Shown here: piece by piece, positions 42,729 through 49,824 of the stretch | Layout of the letters: the number at the start of each line of letters is the position of its first letter | Numbering within the stretch: position 1 is the first letter of the stretch | Source: Mycobacteriales bacterium | Lineage (GTDB): Bacteria; Actinomycetota; Actinomycetes; Mycobacteriales; SCTD01 | DNA length: 64,000 nucleotides | Reading direction: 5' to 3' | NCBI GenBank assembly: GCA_030697205.1 | Contig: JAUYQP010000047.1 | Span: 1 to 64,000, forward strand | The notes under the pieces: generated by a model | What the model was told of the DNA's origin: nothing | Seen by the model: only the letters and a program-made list of their open reading frames with translations | Database searches by the model: none | Position numbers and translations under genes: made by a program

Positions 42729-43816
42729 GGCGGCTCGCCGGCCTGGTCGTCGTCCTCGCCCTCGCCGGCTGCGTGCAGTCCGACGGCGGCGACGAGTGCG
42801 GCCCCGGCAACTCCTGCGAGGCGCCCGCGCCGACGACCACCGGACCCAGCGCGGTGACGACGTCGAGCCCGTCGAGCCCGCCGAGCCCCAGCCCGGTGGC
42901 ACTGCCCACGTCGTACGGCGGAGAGGGCGTCCGCTGGCCGGTGGTCCGTCGTACGTCCGTGGCTCCTCAGGCGCTTGGCGCGGTGCGCACCCTCGCCCGC
43001 GTTCAGCGGTCCGACGGCGGCACGCTCGCGGCGGGGCTGCTGCTCCCCCGGGTCTCCGCGTCCTTCCTGCTGACACCGTGCGGGGAGCGGGTGGCCGTCA
43101 CCGGTCGCACCGAGCGGGTCGCGCCCCGCGGCTCCTCGCCGCTGGTGCTGCTGGACCCCGGCCACGGCGGCCACGCCGACGGGACCCGCGCGCCTGATGG
43201 GACCCGCGAGGCCGACCGGGTCCTGGACGTCGCGCTGCGCACCGAGCGGGCCCTGTCGGGCACGCGGGTGGAGCTGACGCGGCGGACCGACAGCGACGCC
43301 TCGTTGCCCTACCGGGTCGCGCTCGCGGACGCGCTGCGGGCGGACCTGTCGGTGTCATTGCACCTCGACGCGGCCCCAGAGACGACCGCCGCGACCCCCG
43401 GCACGCGCGTCTTCGGGTCGGTGTCGGACCCCTCGGGACGGCGCGCAGCGGGGGTCGTCCACGAGCACCTGAGGCGCTACCTGCAGACCCTCGGCGACCG
43501 GGTCGGTGGGCAGTGGGCGTCGGACCGGGTCCCCGGCGCTCTCTACCGCCTCGGGTCGCGCGGCACCGACTACTACGGGCTGCTGCGCCGGGCCCACACC
43601 ACCTGGGTCATCGCCGAACCCGCCTACCTCAGCGACCCGGAAGAGGCTGCCCTGCTGGCCGACCCGTCAGTGCGGGCCGGGCTCGCGAGGGCCTACGCCG
43701 ACGGTGTGCGGGCGTTCCTGCGGGGCGGCGCCGGCAGCGGGTGGGCCGTGCCCGAGCCAGACCCGACCGACCCTGCGCCGGCTCCCGGCCAGACGACCTG
43801 CACCGACCCGACGTGA
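42725..43816 (+). CDS. Lipoprotein N-acetylmuramoyl-L-alanine amidase (Amidase_3)
   Basis: 363 residues from a GTG overlapping the preceding stop. The signal peptide ends in the lipobox ALAGC (Cys about 16), followed by a Ser/Pro/Thr-rich linker to about residue 70. The catalytic domain (about 135-335) shows LLDPGHGGHADG (zinc His), READRVLDVALRTERAL (zinc Glu), VSLHLDAAPE (zinc His) and IAEPAYLSDPEE (catalytic Glu). It should cut the amide between MurNAc and the stem peptide of peptidoglycan, on the outer face of the membrane. Its stop overlaps the start of the TSUP gene. Confidence 0.9.
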   Translation: MRRLAGLVVVLALAGCVQSDGGDECGPGNSCEAPAPTTTGPSAVTTSSPSSPPSPSPVALPTSYGGEGVRWPVVRRTSVAPQALGAVRTLARVQRSDGGTLAAGLLLPRVSASFLLTPCGERVAVTGRTERVAPRGSSPLVLLDPGHGGHADGTRAPDGTREADRVLDVALRTERALSGTRVELTRRTDSDASLPYRVALADALRADLSVSLHLDAAPETTAATPGTRVFGSVSDPSGRRAAGVVHEHLRRYLQTLGDRVGGQWASDRVPGALYRLGSRGTDYYGLLRRAHTTWVIAEPAYLSDPEEAALLADPSVRAGLARAYADGVRAFLRGGAGSGWAVPEPDPTDPAPAPGQTTCTDPT

Positions 43817-44565
43817 GCGCCGCGGACGTCGTGCTGCTGGGGGCCGCCGGCTTCACCGCGGGGGCCTTCAACGCCGTCGCGGGCGGCGGCTCGCTGCTGT
43901 CCTTCCCCGCGCTGCTGGCGGTCGGCCACGGGCCGCTGGTCGCCAACGTCACCAACACCGTCGGCCTGCTGCCGGGCTACCTCGGCGGGACGCTCGCCTA
44001 CCGGCGAGAGCTGATGGGTCAGGCCGCCCGCGTCCGCTCGCTCGGCGCTGCGGCCTGCGTCGGCGCGGCGCTCGGCTGCGTCGTGCTGCTCACCACGCCG
44101 GAGGGCGTCTTCGAGGCGGTGGTGCCGTGGCTCGTCCTCACTGCGTGCGCGCTGCTCGCGCTGCAGCCGCGACTGACCCGCGCGCTCCCACGACGCGACG
44201 GCGGGGAGGTCCAGCCCCGACCAGTCGCGCTGCACCTGGCGGTCGGTGTCGCCGGGGTCTACGCGTCGTACTTCGGCGCAGCCGTCGGGGTCGTGCTGCT
44301 CGCCGTGCTGGGACTGCAGGTGGCCGACGGGCTGCAGCGGCTCAACGCGCTGAAGGGGGCGCTGTCGCTGCTCACCAGCGTGCTCGGCGCGGTCGTCTTC
44401 CTCGCCGTCGCGCCGGTCGACCTCTCCGACGCGGGCCTGCTCGCGGTCAGCTCGCTGGCCGGCGGGCGACTCGGTGGCGGGCTCGCGCGACGGCTGCCCG
44501 ACCGGGTCCTGCGCGGCACCGTGCTCGTCGTGGGCGTCGCGGTGGCACTCGCGCTCCTTCTCTAG
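43813..44565 (+). CDS. TSUP family membrane permease (TauE/SafE-like)
   Basis: 250 residues from GTG 43813, overlapping the amidase stop. GFTAGAFNAVAGGGSLLSFPALL is the first TSUP repeat and GVYASYFGAAVGVVLLAVL the second, with about eight membrane helices overall. The family exports sulfite/organosulfonates or moves other small anions. The last codons overlap the convergent gene at 44562 by four bases. Its place in an operon with two hydrolases suggests it exports or takes up a product, but which one is not shown. Confidence 0.85.
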   Translation: MSAADVVLLGAAGFTAGAFNAVAGGGSLLSFPALLAVGHGPLVANVTNTVGLLPGYLGGTLAYRRELMGQAARVRSLGAAACVGAALGCVVLLTTPEGVFEAVVPWLVLTACALLALQPRLTRALPRRDGGEVQPRPVALHLAVGVAGVYASYFGAAVGVVLLAVLGLQVADGLQRLNALKGALSLLTSVLGAVVFLAVAPVDLSDAGLLAVSSLAGGRLGGGLARRLPDRVLRGTVLVVGVAVALALLL

Positions 44566-44963
44566 GGACGTTTGAAGGGGTCCGGGGTCGGCGGTGCGAC
44601 CAGCCCCGCGCGCGGGCAGGTCGCGAGGGTGAGGCCGGCGTGCTGGAGGGCGTCGTCGGTGAGCGACTCGACGCTCCAGCCGGATGCCTGACCGTGATCG
44701 CTGATCGTCACCCGGTAGATCGTGATGTCGTACTTGCCCGGGGTGCCGTAGACGGTCCCGATCGAGCCGACGACCTTCGCGGTCCCCGGGCCGGTCGGCG
44801 TGCCGTTCCACGGCTGGTCGTAGCGCTGCCACAGCCCCACCGAGGCGTTCCACACGCCACCGCGCGCGACGTCGCGGTACTCGAGCTCGCGCAACACCTC
44901 CTGTGCGGGCTTCTCCCCCAGCACGGCGGAGGGGCGGATGACGGTCGTGGACTCGCTGGGCAC
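44562..44963 (-). CDS. Hypothetical protein
   Basis: 133 residues from GTG 44963 with AGGA at the right distance. The sequence is beta-rich: VIRPSAVLGEKPAQEVL, then YRVTISDHGQASGWSVESL and HAGLTLATCPRAGL. No signal peptide, membrane segment or recognised domain was seen. It is convergent with the TSUP gene and divergent from the secreted-protein gene at 45065 (101 bp). Confidence 0.65.
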   Translation of the reverse strand: MPSESTTVIRPSAVLGEKPAQEVLRELEYRDVARGGVWNASVGLWQRYDQPWNGTPTGPGTAKVVGSIGTVYGTPGKYDITIYRVTISDHGQASGWSVESLTDDALQHAGLTLATCPRAGLVAPPTPDPFKRP

Positions 44964-45064
44964 CCGGACATCCTGCCCGAGTCGGCCGGTCGGAGCAGTC
45001 AAGTGGCGGCATCCGGAAGTCGATGTGTCCTGTACGCGGCATTCGCGTTGATCTGAGGTGGGAC

Positions 45065-45763
45065 ATGAGGGGCACGAGCCGGCTGACGCTGGTCGGAGTG
45101 GGTACGACGCTGACCGCCGTGGGGATGCTCGCGCTGTCGGCGCCTGCGCTGGCCCTGGGGCCGGTCCCGGGACCCGAGGCGCTGCCGGCGCTGGTGGAGG
45201 CCGCCGCGGCGCCCGTCCTCGCGGCTGTCCCCGCGCCCACACCGGCCCCTTCGGCCGAGCCTTCCGCCCAGCCGTCAGAGGACCCCGTCGTTGCGCTGCT
45301 GCCCGAGCCGGTCAAGGGCCTGGTCGCGCCGGTCATCAGCCCGGTCACCGGCCCGGTGACCGAGGTCCTGCTGCCCGCTCCCGCCCCGTCGCCGACCGCA
45401 CCCGCGCCGACCGCGCCGGCTCCAGCCCCTGCTGCCCCGCGTTCGCCGGTGGCGGCCCCCGTCGTCGCCGCTCCGGTCGGCGCCCCGGTCGCGCCCGTCG
45501 CGGTTTCGCTGCCCCGCGTCGACTCGGCTGCGTCGAACGCGTCCGGCGCGACGACCGGAGCCGTCTCCGCAGCTCCTGCAGCCGGTAGCGGCGGTCCGCG
45601 CTCGGCCCCTCTGACCCTGGCCCGTCCGGTGCCCTCTGTCGGCGCCGCTCTGCCGGTCGACCCGGCCAGCCCCGCGCTGCCCGCCGCCGTCGTCGCGATC
45701 GCGATCTGCATGGTCACGGCCGCTGCCGCGGGCCAGGCCGCCGAGATCCGCGCCCGCCGGTAA
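45065..45763 (+). CDS. Secreted Pro/Ala-rich protein with C-terminal membrane anchor
   Basis: 232 residues from ATG 45065 with GAGGTGGG upstream. A signal peptide (LTLVGVGTTLTAVGMLAL, cut near ALA-LG) is followed by about 150 residues of Pro, Ala, Val, Ser and Thr with runs such as PAPTPAPSAEPSAQPSEDP. A C-terminal helix (PAAVVAIAICMVTAAAAGQ) is followed by EIRARR, typical of a stop-transfer anchor with a basic cytosolic tail. No catalytic motif is present. It probably spans the cell wall as a stalk or structural protein. No sortase motif was seen. Confidence 0.75.
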   Translation: MRGTSRLTLVGVGTTLTAVGMLALSAPALALGPVPGPEALPALVEAAAAPVLAAVPAPTPAPSAEPSAQPSEDPVVALLPEPVKGLVAPVISPVTGPVTEVLLPAPAPSPTAPAPTAPAPAPAAPRSPVAAPVVAAPVGAPVAPVAVSLPRVDSAASNASGATTGAVSAAPAAGSGGPRSAPLTLARPVPSVGAALPVDPASPALPAAVVAIAICMVTAAAAGQAAEIRARR

Positions 45764-46052
45764 CCAGCCCTGGCGTCAAGTCGGCTCGGTGCTCACTCCC
45801 GGCGCCCGGCGCGTCGTGACGATCGTCGTGAAGCAGGGGTCGAGCCGGCAGCCCGCTTACCAGCGCTTTCGCGCGCCCGCCCCCCGGGGCCACTACACGA
45901 CGATCTTCACGACCTCTGGTTCCGGAGTCCACCGCCGCGGAGGTTTCTCTCCAAACGTATCAAGCACTACCTACTTCCCGGCAGACAGCCCCCAGTAAGT
46001 CGCCGTACTGGGGGGAGTTGCTGACCCAGGCACTCATCGCTAACCTCCGAGG
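45764..46052. other. Intergenic region, no gene supported
   Basis: 289 bp. No open frame with a good start or composition was found. Around 45915-45955 the sequence ACCTCTGG..CGCGGAGGTTT can fold into a weak stem followed by TTTCTCT, which may terminate the gene ending at 45763. Base composition becomes visibly less GC-rich from here to about 46460. Confidence 0.35.
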
Positions 46053-46454
46053 ATGCCTGACGGGGACGTGGCAGCCTGGTTCCACGAGTACCTCTCCGCG
46101 TTCGCCGCGTGTGGACGAGGTGAGCGATCGCCTTCGTCGGTGCTGTCGTACTACGACACGCCGCTCCTGATGAGCACCGACGCAGCTCTTGAGTCGCTCA
46201 CCGGCCCGGATGAGGTCCTGGCAATGGTCGAGCAGCAAGTCGAAGCCATGCGGGCTGCCGGGTACGACCACAGCGAAGTGCTAGACGCGCAGACCAAGAT
46301 TGTGAACGCAGGTACCGCCGTCCATTACAGCCGATTCTCCCGCCGACGAGCCGATGGCTCTGAACTCAGCAAACTAGCAGTGACGTACCTCATCTCGCGC
46401 CACCCGACCGGCCGACGAATCTCAGCCCTGCTGATACATAGCCAGGTGGAGTAG
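46053..46454 (+). CDS. NTF2-like (SnoaL-type, DUF6841-like) protein
   Basis: 133 residues from ATG 46053. WFHEYLSAFAACGRGERS followed by VLSYYDTPLLMSTDAALESL and GPDEVLAMVEQQVEAM is the cone-shaped NTF2/SnoaL pattern: helix, then a loop with a small-molecule pocket, then strands (KIVNAGTAVHYSRFSRR). No catalytic residue is identifiable. The gene stands out because its codons end in A or T more often than its neighbours (such as aag att gtg aac), suggesting recent acquisition. It converges on the hepT remnant, 29 bp apart. Confidence 0.65.
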   Translation: MPDGDVAAWFHEYLSAFAACGRGERSPSSVLSYYDTPLLMSTDAALESLTGPDEVLAMVEQQVEAMRAAGYDHSEVLDAQTKIVNAGTAVHYSRFSRRRADGSELSKLAVTYLISRHPTGRRISALLIHSQVE

Positions 46455-46483
46455 GTGCCGTTCCTCGCGGTGGCCGTCCGGCC

Positions 46484-46820
46484 CTATTCGGTCTTACGAA
46501 GGCGCTGCTGGAGGCGCTCCACCGCGGCTTTGAGTGGCTCGAGGTCGTGGTGGACGGCGCCCGAAACGTGGCCGTGCGTGGCGTCGAAGTAGCGGTGGAC
46601 CAGCCGGTCTCGCATGCGGGCGATGTCACTCCACGGGTGAGTCGGCTCGGTGTCCAGCAGTGCCGTCGAGGTGGCTTTGATCGCTTCGCCGATCTCCATG
46701 AGGCGGACGCGTACGGCGTCGAAGATCAGACCATCCGACAGGTCCCCGCGGGCGACGTGACTTCTGATGGCCGCTGGCGTCGAGGATGTCCTGGAGGCGT
46801 TCGGAGTCGCGCCGGCTCAT
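46484..46820 (-). pseudogene. hepT: hepT-like ribonuclease toxin gene with frameshift
   Basis: Two minus frames together encode a HepT (DUF86) protein. The first, from ATG 46820 (GGAGG just upstream), reads MSRRDSERLQDILDAS. The second continues IRSHVARGDLSDGLIFDAV, then MEIGEAIKATSTALLD. The RNase motif RX4HXY is intact in RMRDRLVHRYFD. Between DILDA and AIR only four bases remain where family spacing expects six, so a 2-bp deletion around 46775-46785 splits the gene. A shorter start at 46699 would miss the first helix. No MntA nucleotidyltransferase antitoxin lies beside it, fitting an inactivated toxin. Confidence 0.65.
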
Positions 46821-46964
46821 ACCCTCCGGGTGCTGTCGGAGGAGGAGTACCTGCGTCGGGGCCGGCGCCTGGTGGACCTGTGGCACCCGCTGCGCGACGA
46901 CCCTGTGCCGCGCTTCTGCCTCGCCGGCCACGAGTGGGTGGACGGACACGAGGCACGGCGCTGA
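46767..46964 (+). CDS. Possible small gene or gene fragment
   Basis: 65 codons, overlapping the hepT remnant on the other strand. The second half (VLSEEEYLRRGRRLVDLWH, then PRFCLAGHEWVDGHEARR) has good coding composition, the first half does not. A GTG at 46830 is an alternative start. No family is recognised and no ribosome binding site is clear. It could be the end of a truncated gene. The rest of the stretch to 47147 shows nothing. Confidence 0.25.
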   Translation: MAAGVEDVLEAFGVAPAHTLRVLSEEEYLRRGRRLVDLWHPLRDDPVPRFCLAGHEWVDGHEARR

Positions 46965-47147
46965 CGGAGCCTCGGGTCGAGCGGGCGACCGAGCAGGCCG
47001 CGGTCGGTTCCCTGCCCCGCGGCGCCCGCGCACGGGGCCCTCTTGTCGTACCTGCTGGTCGGGCGCATTGCCGTCCCCTGTAGACACGTAGTCGTCCGGA
47101 AAGTGGCAGCGAGACGGTCTGCCACTCGTGAGCAGACAGGAGCCGTC

Positions 47148-48098
47148 ATGCGCGCGATCCAGATCACCGAGTTCGGCGGACCGGAAGTCCTACAGCTCAG
47201 CGAGGTGGCCGACCCGGTCGCCGCCGACGGGTTCGAGGTCGTCGCGGTCTGGAGCGCCGGCGTCAACTACGCCGACACCCACCAGGTCGAGGACAGCTAC
47301 TTGTCCAAGACGACGCTGCCGCTCATCCCCGGCTCGGAGGTCGTCGGCGACCTCGGCGGCACCCGAGTGGCAGCCTTCACGATGACCGGCGGCTACTGCG
47401 AGCAGGCCCTCGTCCACCCCGCGATGTCGTTCCCGCTGCCCGAGGCGGTCTCCGACGGGCAGGCGCTGTCGCTGATGGTGCAGGGCCTCACCGCCTGGCA
47501 CTTGCTCCGCACCTCCACCCACCTCGTTGAGGGCGAGTCCGTCGTCGTGCACGCCGCTGCCGGCGGCGTCGGCACCCTCGCGGTCCAGCTCGCCAAGGCA
47601 TGGGGTGCCGGCAACGTCATCGCGGTTGCCTCCTCGGAGGACAAGCTCCAGCTGGCCAAGGACCTCGGCGCCGACAGCCTCGTGCTCGCCGGCGAGGCCG
47701 ACCTCAAGGGCGCGCTCGAGGCGGCCAACGGAGGCCGCAAGGTCGACGTCGTGCTCGAGATGGTCGGTGGTCCGACCTTCGACGCCTCCCTCGCCGCGCT
47801 GGCGCCCTTCGGACGGCTCGCGACCTTCGGCATGGCCTCGCGCACGGCCCCGAAGCCGGTCCACTCCGGCGAGCTGATGTCGCGCAGCCGCGCGGTCATC
47901 GGCTTCTGGCTGGCCCACTGCTTCGGCAACCCCGCGATGCTGCAGCCGCAGATGGCCGAGCTGCTCGACATGGTCGTCGCCGGCACCCTGCGCCCGCTGG
48001 TCGGCGGCACCTACCCGCTCGCCGACGCCCGGCAGGCCCACGAGGACCTGCGCGGCCGCGGCACCACCGGCAAGCTCGTCCTCGATTGCACCGCCTGA
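47148..48098 (+). CDS. NADPH:quinone oxidoreductase, medium-chain family
   Basis: 316 residues from ATG 47148 with AGGAG seven bases upstream. The catalytic GroES-like half opens MRAIQITEFGGPEVLQL and contains PGSEVVGDLGGTRVAA. The NADPH-binding half carries AAAGGVGTLAVQLAKAWGA and EMVGGPTFDASLAAL. The zinc-binding residues of alcohol dehydrogenases are absent, which points to the zeta-crystallin/quinone-oxidoreductase subgroup. It should reduce quinones or enones with NADPH. It is a single gene ending six bases before the convergent trmB stop. Confidence 0.9.
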   Translation: MRAIQITEFGGPEVLQLSEVADPVAADGFEVVAVWSAGVNYADTHQVEDSYLSKTTLPLIPGSEVVGDLGGTRVAAFTMTGGYCEQALVHPAMSFPLPEAVSDGQALSLMVQGLTAWHLLRTSTHLVEGESVVVHAAAGGVGTLAVQLAKAWGAGNVIAVASSEDKLQLAKDLGADSLVLAGEADLKGALEAANGGRKVDVVLEMVGGPTFDASLAALAPFGRLATFGMASRTAPKPVHSGELMSRSRAVIGFWLAHCFGNPAMLQPQMAELLDMVVAGTLRPLVGGTYPLADARQAHEDLRGRGTTGKLVLDCTA

Positions 48099-48104
48099 CG
48101 AGCC

Positions 48105-48788
48105 TCAGTCGCGGGCGGCGACGACGTCCAAGGGGCAGCGGCCGGCCCGCAGGCCCTGCTCCTCGAAGCGGGTCACCGGTCGCCCGCGCAGCCGCGCGCC
48201 GGTCTCCACGACCCGCAGCGGTGACTGCCCGAGGACGTCGCGCACGACCTCGGCGTACTCCTGCCAGTCGGTCGCCACGTGCAGGACGCCCCCCGGCGCG
48301 AGGCGGTCGTGGACCAGCGCGGCGAAGGCCCGCGTGACGAGGCGGCGCTTGTGATGGCGGCTCTTGGGCCACGGGTCGGGGAAGAGCACCCGCACCTCGG
48401 CGAGCGACCCCGAGCCGACCATGTCGCGGAGCAGCACGAGGGCGTCGCCGTCGGCGACCCGCAGGTTGGTCAGGCCCGCGTCGCCGACGAGCCGGAGCAG
48501 GTTGCCGTGCCCCGGCGTGTGGACGTCGACCGCGAGCACGTCGAGCTCGGGGTGGTCGCGCGCGGTCGCGAAGGTCGCCTCCCCCATGCCCGCACCGATC
48601 TCGAGCAGCACGGGAGCCTCTCGGCCGAACAGCGCGGGGAGGTCGAGGGGCCGGGGCTCGACCCGCAGGCCGTACGACGACCACAGCCGCGCGATCGCGT
48701 CCGCCTGCGTCGCCGAGACCCGGCTGCGCCGCATCTTGAAGGTCCGCACGGTGTCGGAGGCCGCGAGGTCCAGCGGGGGCAGCTCCAC
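48105..48788 (-). CDS. trmB: tRNA (guanine46-N7)-methyltransferase
   Basis: 227 residues from GTG 48788. The SAM-binding motif is LLEIGAGMGEATFATA and the substrate/catalytic motif is VLFPDPWPKSRHHKRRL, which is diagnostic for TrmB. HVATDWQEYAEVV and TRFEEQGLRAG complete the family pattern. It makes m7G46 in the tRNA variable loop in the cytosol. The 206 bp upstream, up to the acyltransferase stop at 48995, contain the two hairpins described separately. Confidence 0.93.
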   Translation of the reverse strand: MELPPLDLAASDTVRTFKMRRSRVSATQADAIARLWSSYGLRVEPRPLDLPALFGREAPVLLEIGAGMGEATFATARDHPELDVLAVDVHTPGHGNLLRLVGDAGLTNLRVADGDALVLLRDMVGSGSLAEVRVLFPDPWPKSRHHKRRLVTRAFAALVHDRLAPGGVLHVATDWQEYAEVVRDVLGQSPLRVVETGARLRGRPVTRFEEQGLRAGRCPLDVVAARD

Positions 48789-48828
48789 CGCATCGAGCCT
48801 AGGGCTCCTGCTCGCGCGCCCGGACGGG

Positions 48829-48872
48829 TGTGGCGATCACGCACGCTGCGGCCGGCCTGCATGATCGCCACA
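48829..48872. repeat. 44-bp hairpin element, copy 1
   Basis: TGTGGCGATCA at 48829-48839 and its exact complement TGATCGCCACA at 48862-48872 enclose a loop. Pairing extends inward (about 16 of 18 bases per arm, GCACGC against GCCTGC). A second copy lies 86 bp downstream. Confidence 0.75.
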
Positions 48873-48914
48873 TCCCCGAGGCGGGGTGGACGCCGACGCG
48901 TGTGCCCTGGCAGA

Positions 48915-48958
48915 TGTGGCGATCACCCACGCTCGGGCCCGCCTGCATGATCGCCACA
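48915..48958. repeat. 44-bp hairpin element, copy 2
   Basis: TGTGGCGATCA at 48915-48925 pairs with TGATCGCCACA at 48948-48958, and the arms extend one or two bases outward (GATGTGG/CCACATC). Copy length equals copy 1. It lies 36 bp after the acyltransferase stop and could also serve as its terminator. Confidence 0.75.
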
Positions 48959-48994
48959 TCCTGGTGGGGGCTGTCGCAGGAGGCCAGGGTGGGT

Positions 48995-49597
48995 CTACAG
49001 GCGCGGGCGCTCGGGGCAGGCGCAGAAGTAGTCGCACCAGGCCCGCTGGCAGTGCGCCGGGTAGTCGAGCTTGCGGGTCACGACGCCCGGGTTGCCCGCG
49101 ACGATGCAGTCGTCGGGCACGTCGCGGGAGACGACCGCGCCCGCGCCCACGACGACCCGCTTGCCGATCGTCACGCCGGGGAGGATGACCGCTCGGGCGC
49201 CGACCCAGGTGCCGTCACCGATGCGCACCGGGGCGTCGTAGGGGTTGCGGCCCTCGGTGCCGTGGCTGTTGCTGTCGAGGATGTAGACCTCGTTGGCGAG
49301 CGCGACGTCGTTACCGATCGTCACCTCGAGGACCGAGAACAGGATCGTGCCGGCGTTGACGAAGCAGCGGTCGCCGAAGGTGACCTTGCCCCAGCCGCAC
49401 AGCAGGGTGCGTCGGTGGCCGGACACGACCCGGAAGTGGTCGCCCACCGTCATGTCGCTGCACTCGAGGCGCGGGTGGCCGTAGACCTTGGCCCACTGGC
49501 CGTGCGTCATGCCGCGCAGGTGGTAGGCGGTGTTGGCAGCGAGCTTCGCCGCGTCGGCGTGGCGCCGCGCGGTCCCGAGCACGTCAGCGGCCCCCAC
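48995..49597 (-). CDS. Hexapeptide-repeat acyltransferase (left-handed beta helix)
   Basis: 200 residues from GTG 49597. The middle 120 residues are left-handed beta-helix hexapeptides: VGDHFRVVSGHRR, FGDRCFVNAGTIL, IGNDVALANEVYI, IGDGTWVGARAVI and IGKRVVVGAGAVV, followed by VAGNPGVVTRKL. This is the WbbJ/maltose-O-acetyltransferase type that uses acetyl- or acyl-CoA, with the catalytic His in DSNSHG. The C-terminus HCQRAWCDYFCACPERPRL is unusual with four Cys. It is divergent by 26 bp from the Cys-miniprotein and ATP-grasp genes. Confidence 0.85.
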   Translation of the reverse strand: MGAADVLGTARRHADAAKLAANTAYHLRGMTHGQWAKVYGHPRLECSDMTVGDHFRVVSGHRRTLLCGWGKVTFGDRCFVNAGTILFSVLEVTIGNDVALANEVYILDSNSHGTEGRNPYDAPVRIGDGTWVGARAVILPGVTIGKRVVVGAGAVVSRDVPDDCIVAGNPGVVTRKLDYPAHCQRAWCDYFCACPERPRL

Positions 49598-49623
49598 GGC
49601 TCCAGACTATTAGCCTCGAGCCG

Positions 49624-49824
49624 GTGGACGCCGATCAGGACGAGCGGGTGGTGTGCTCGGCGAAGGGCTGCCGGGCCGACGCGGCCTTCGCGGTGGTCTG
49701 GAACAACCCGTCGATCCACACGCCGGACCGCGAGAAGGTCTGGCACGCCTGCCCCGACCACCGCGACAGCCTGGCCCAGCACCTCGACGTCCGCGGCTTC
49801 CTGACCCGGGTCGACCCGTGCTAG
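49624..49824 (+). CDS. Small Cys-rich (zinc-ribbon-like) protein
   Basis: 66 residues from GTG 49624. VVCSAKGCRADAAFAVVWNN and VWHACPDHRDSLAQHL give a CX4C...HXCXXH arrangement able to bind zinc, and a final Cys ends the protein. The first 10 residues are acidic. Homologues are small actinobacterial hypotheticals. The stop (TAG 49822-49824) overlaps the GTG of the ATP-grasp gene by seven bases, so they are co-translated and probably interact. Confidence 0.75.
   Translation: MDADQDERVVCSAKGCRADAAFAVVWNNPSIHTPDREKVWHACPDHRDSLAQHLDVRGFLTRVDPC

Noticed and set aside
43693-45717. 674-codon minus-strand frame over the TSUP and secreted-protein genes
   Set aside because: Gly/Ala/Thr and Arg-rich shadow of three real genes; no domain and no plausible start.
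46821-47147. MntA antitoxin partner for hepT
   Set aside because: No nucleotidyltransferase motif (GSxARG type) is present in any frame of this stretch.
48829-48958. CRISPR array
   Set aside because: Only two copies, and each is itself an inverted repeat with a variable loop; there are no spacers and no cas genes.
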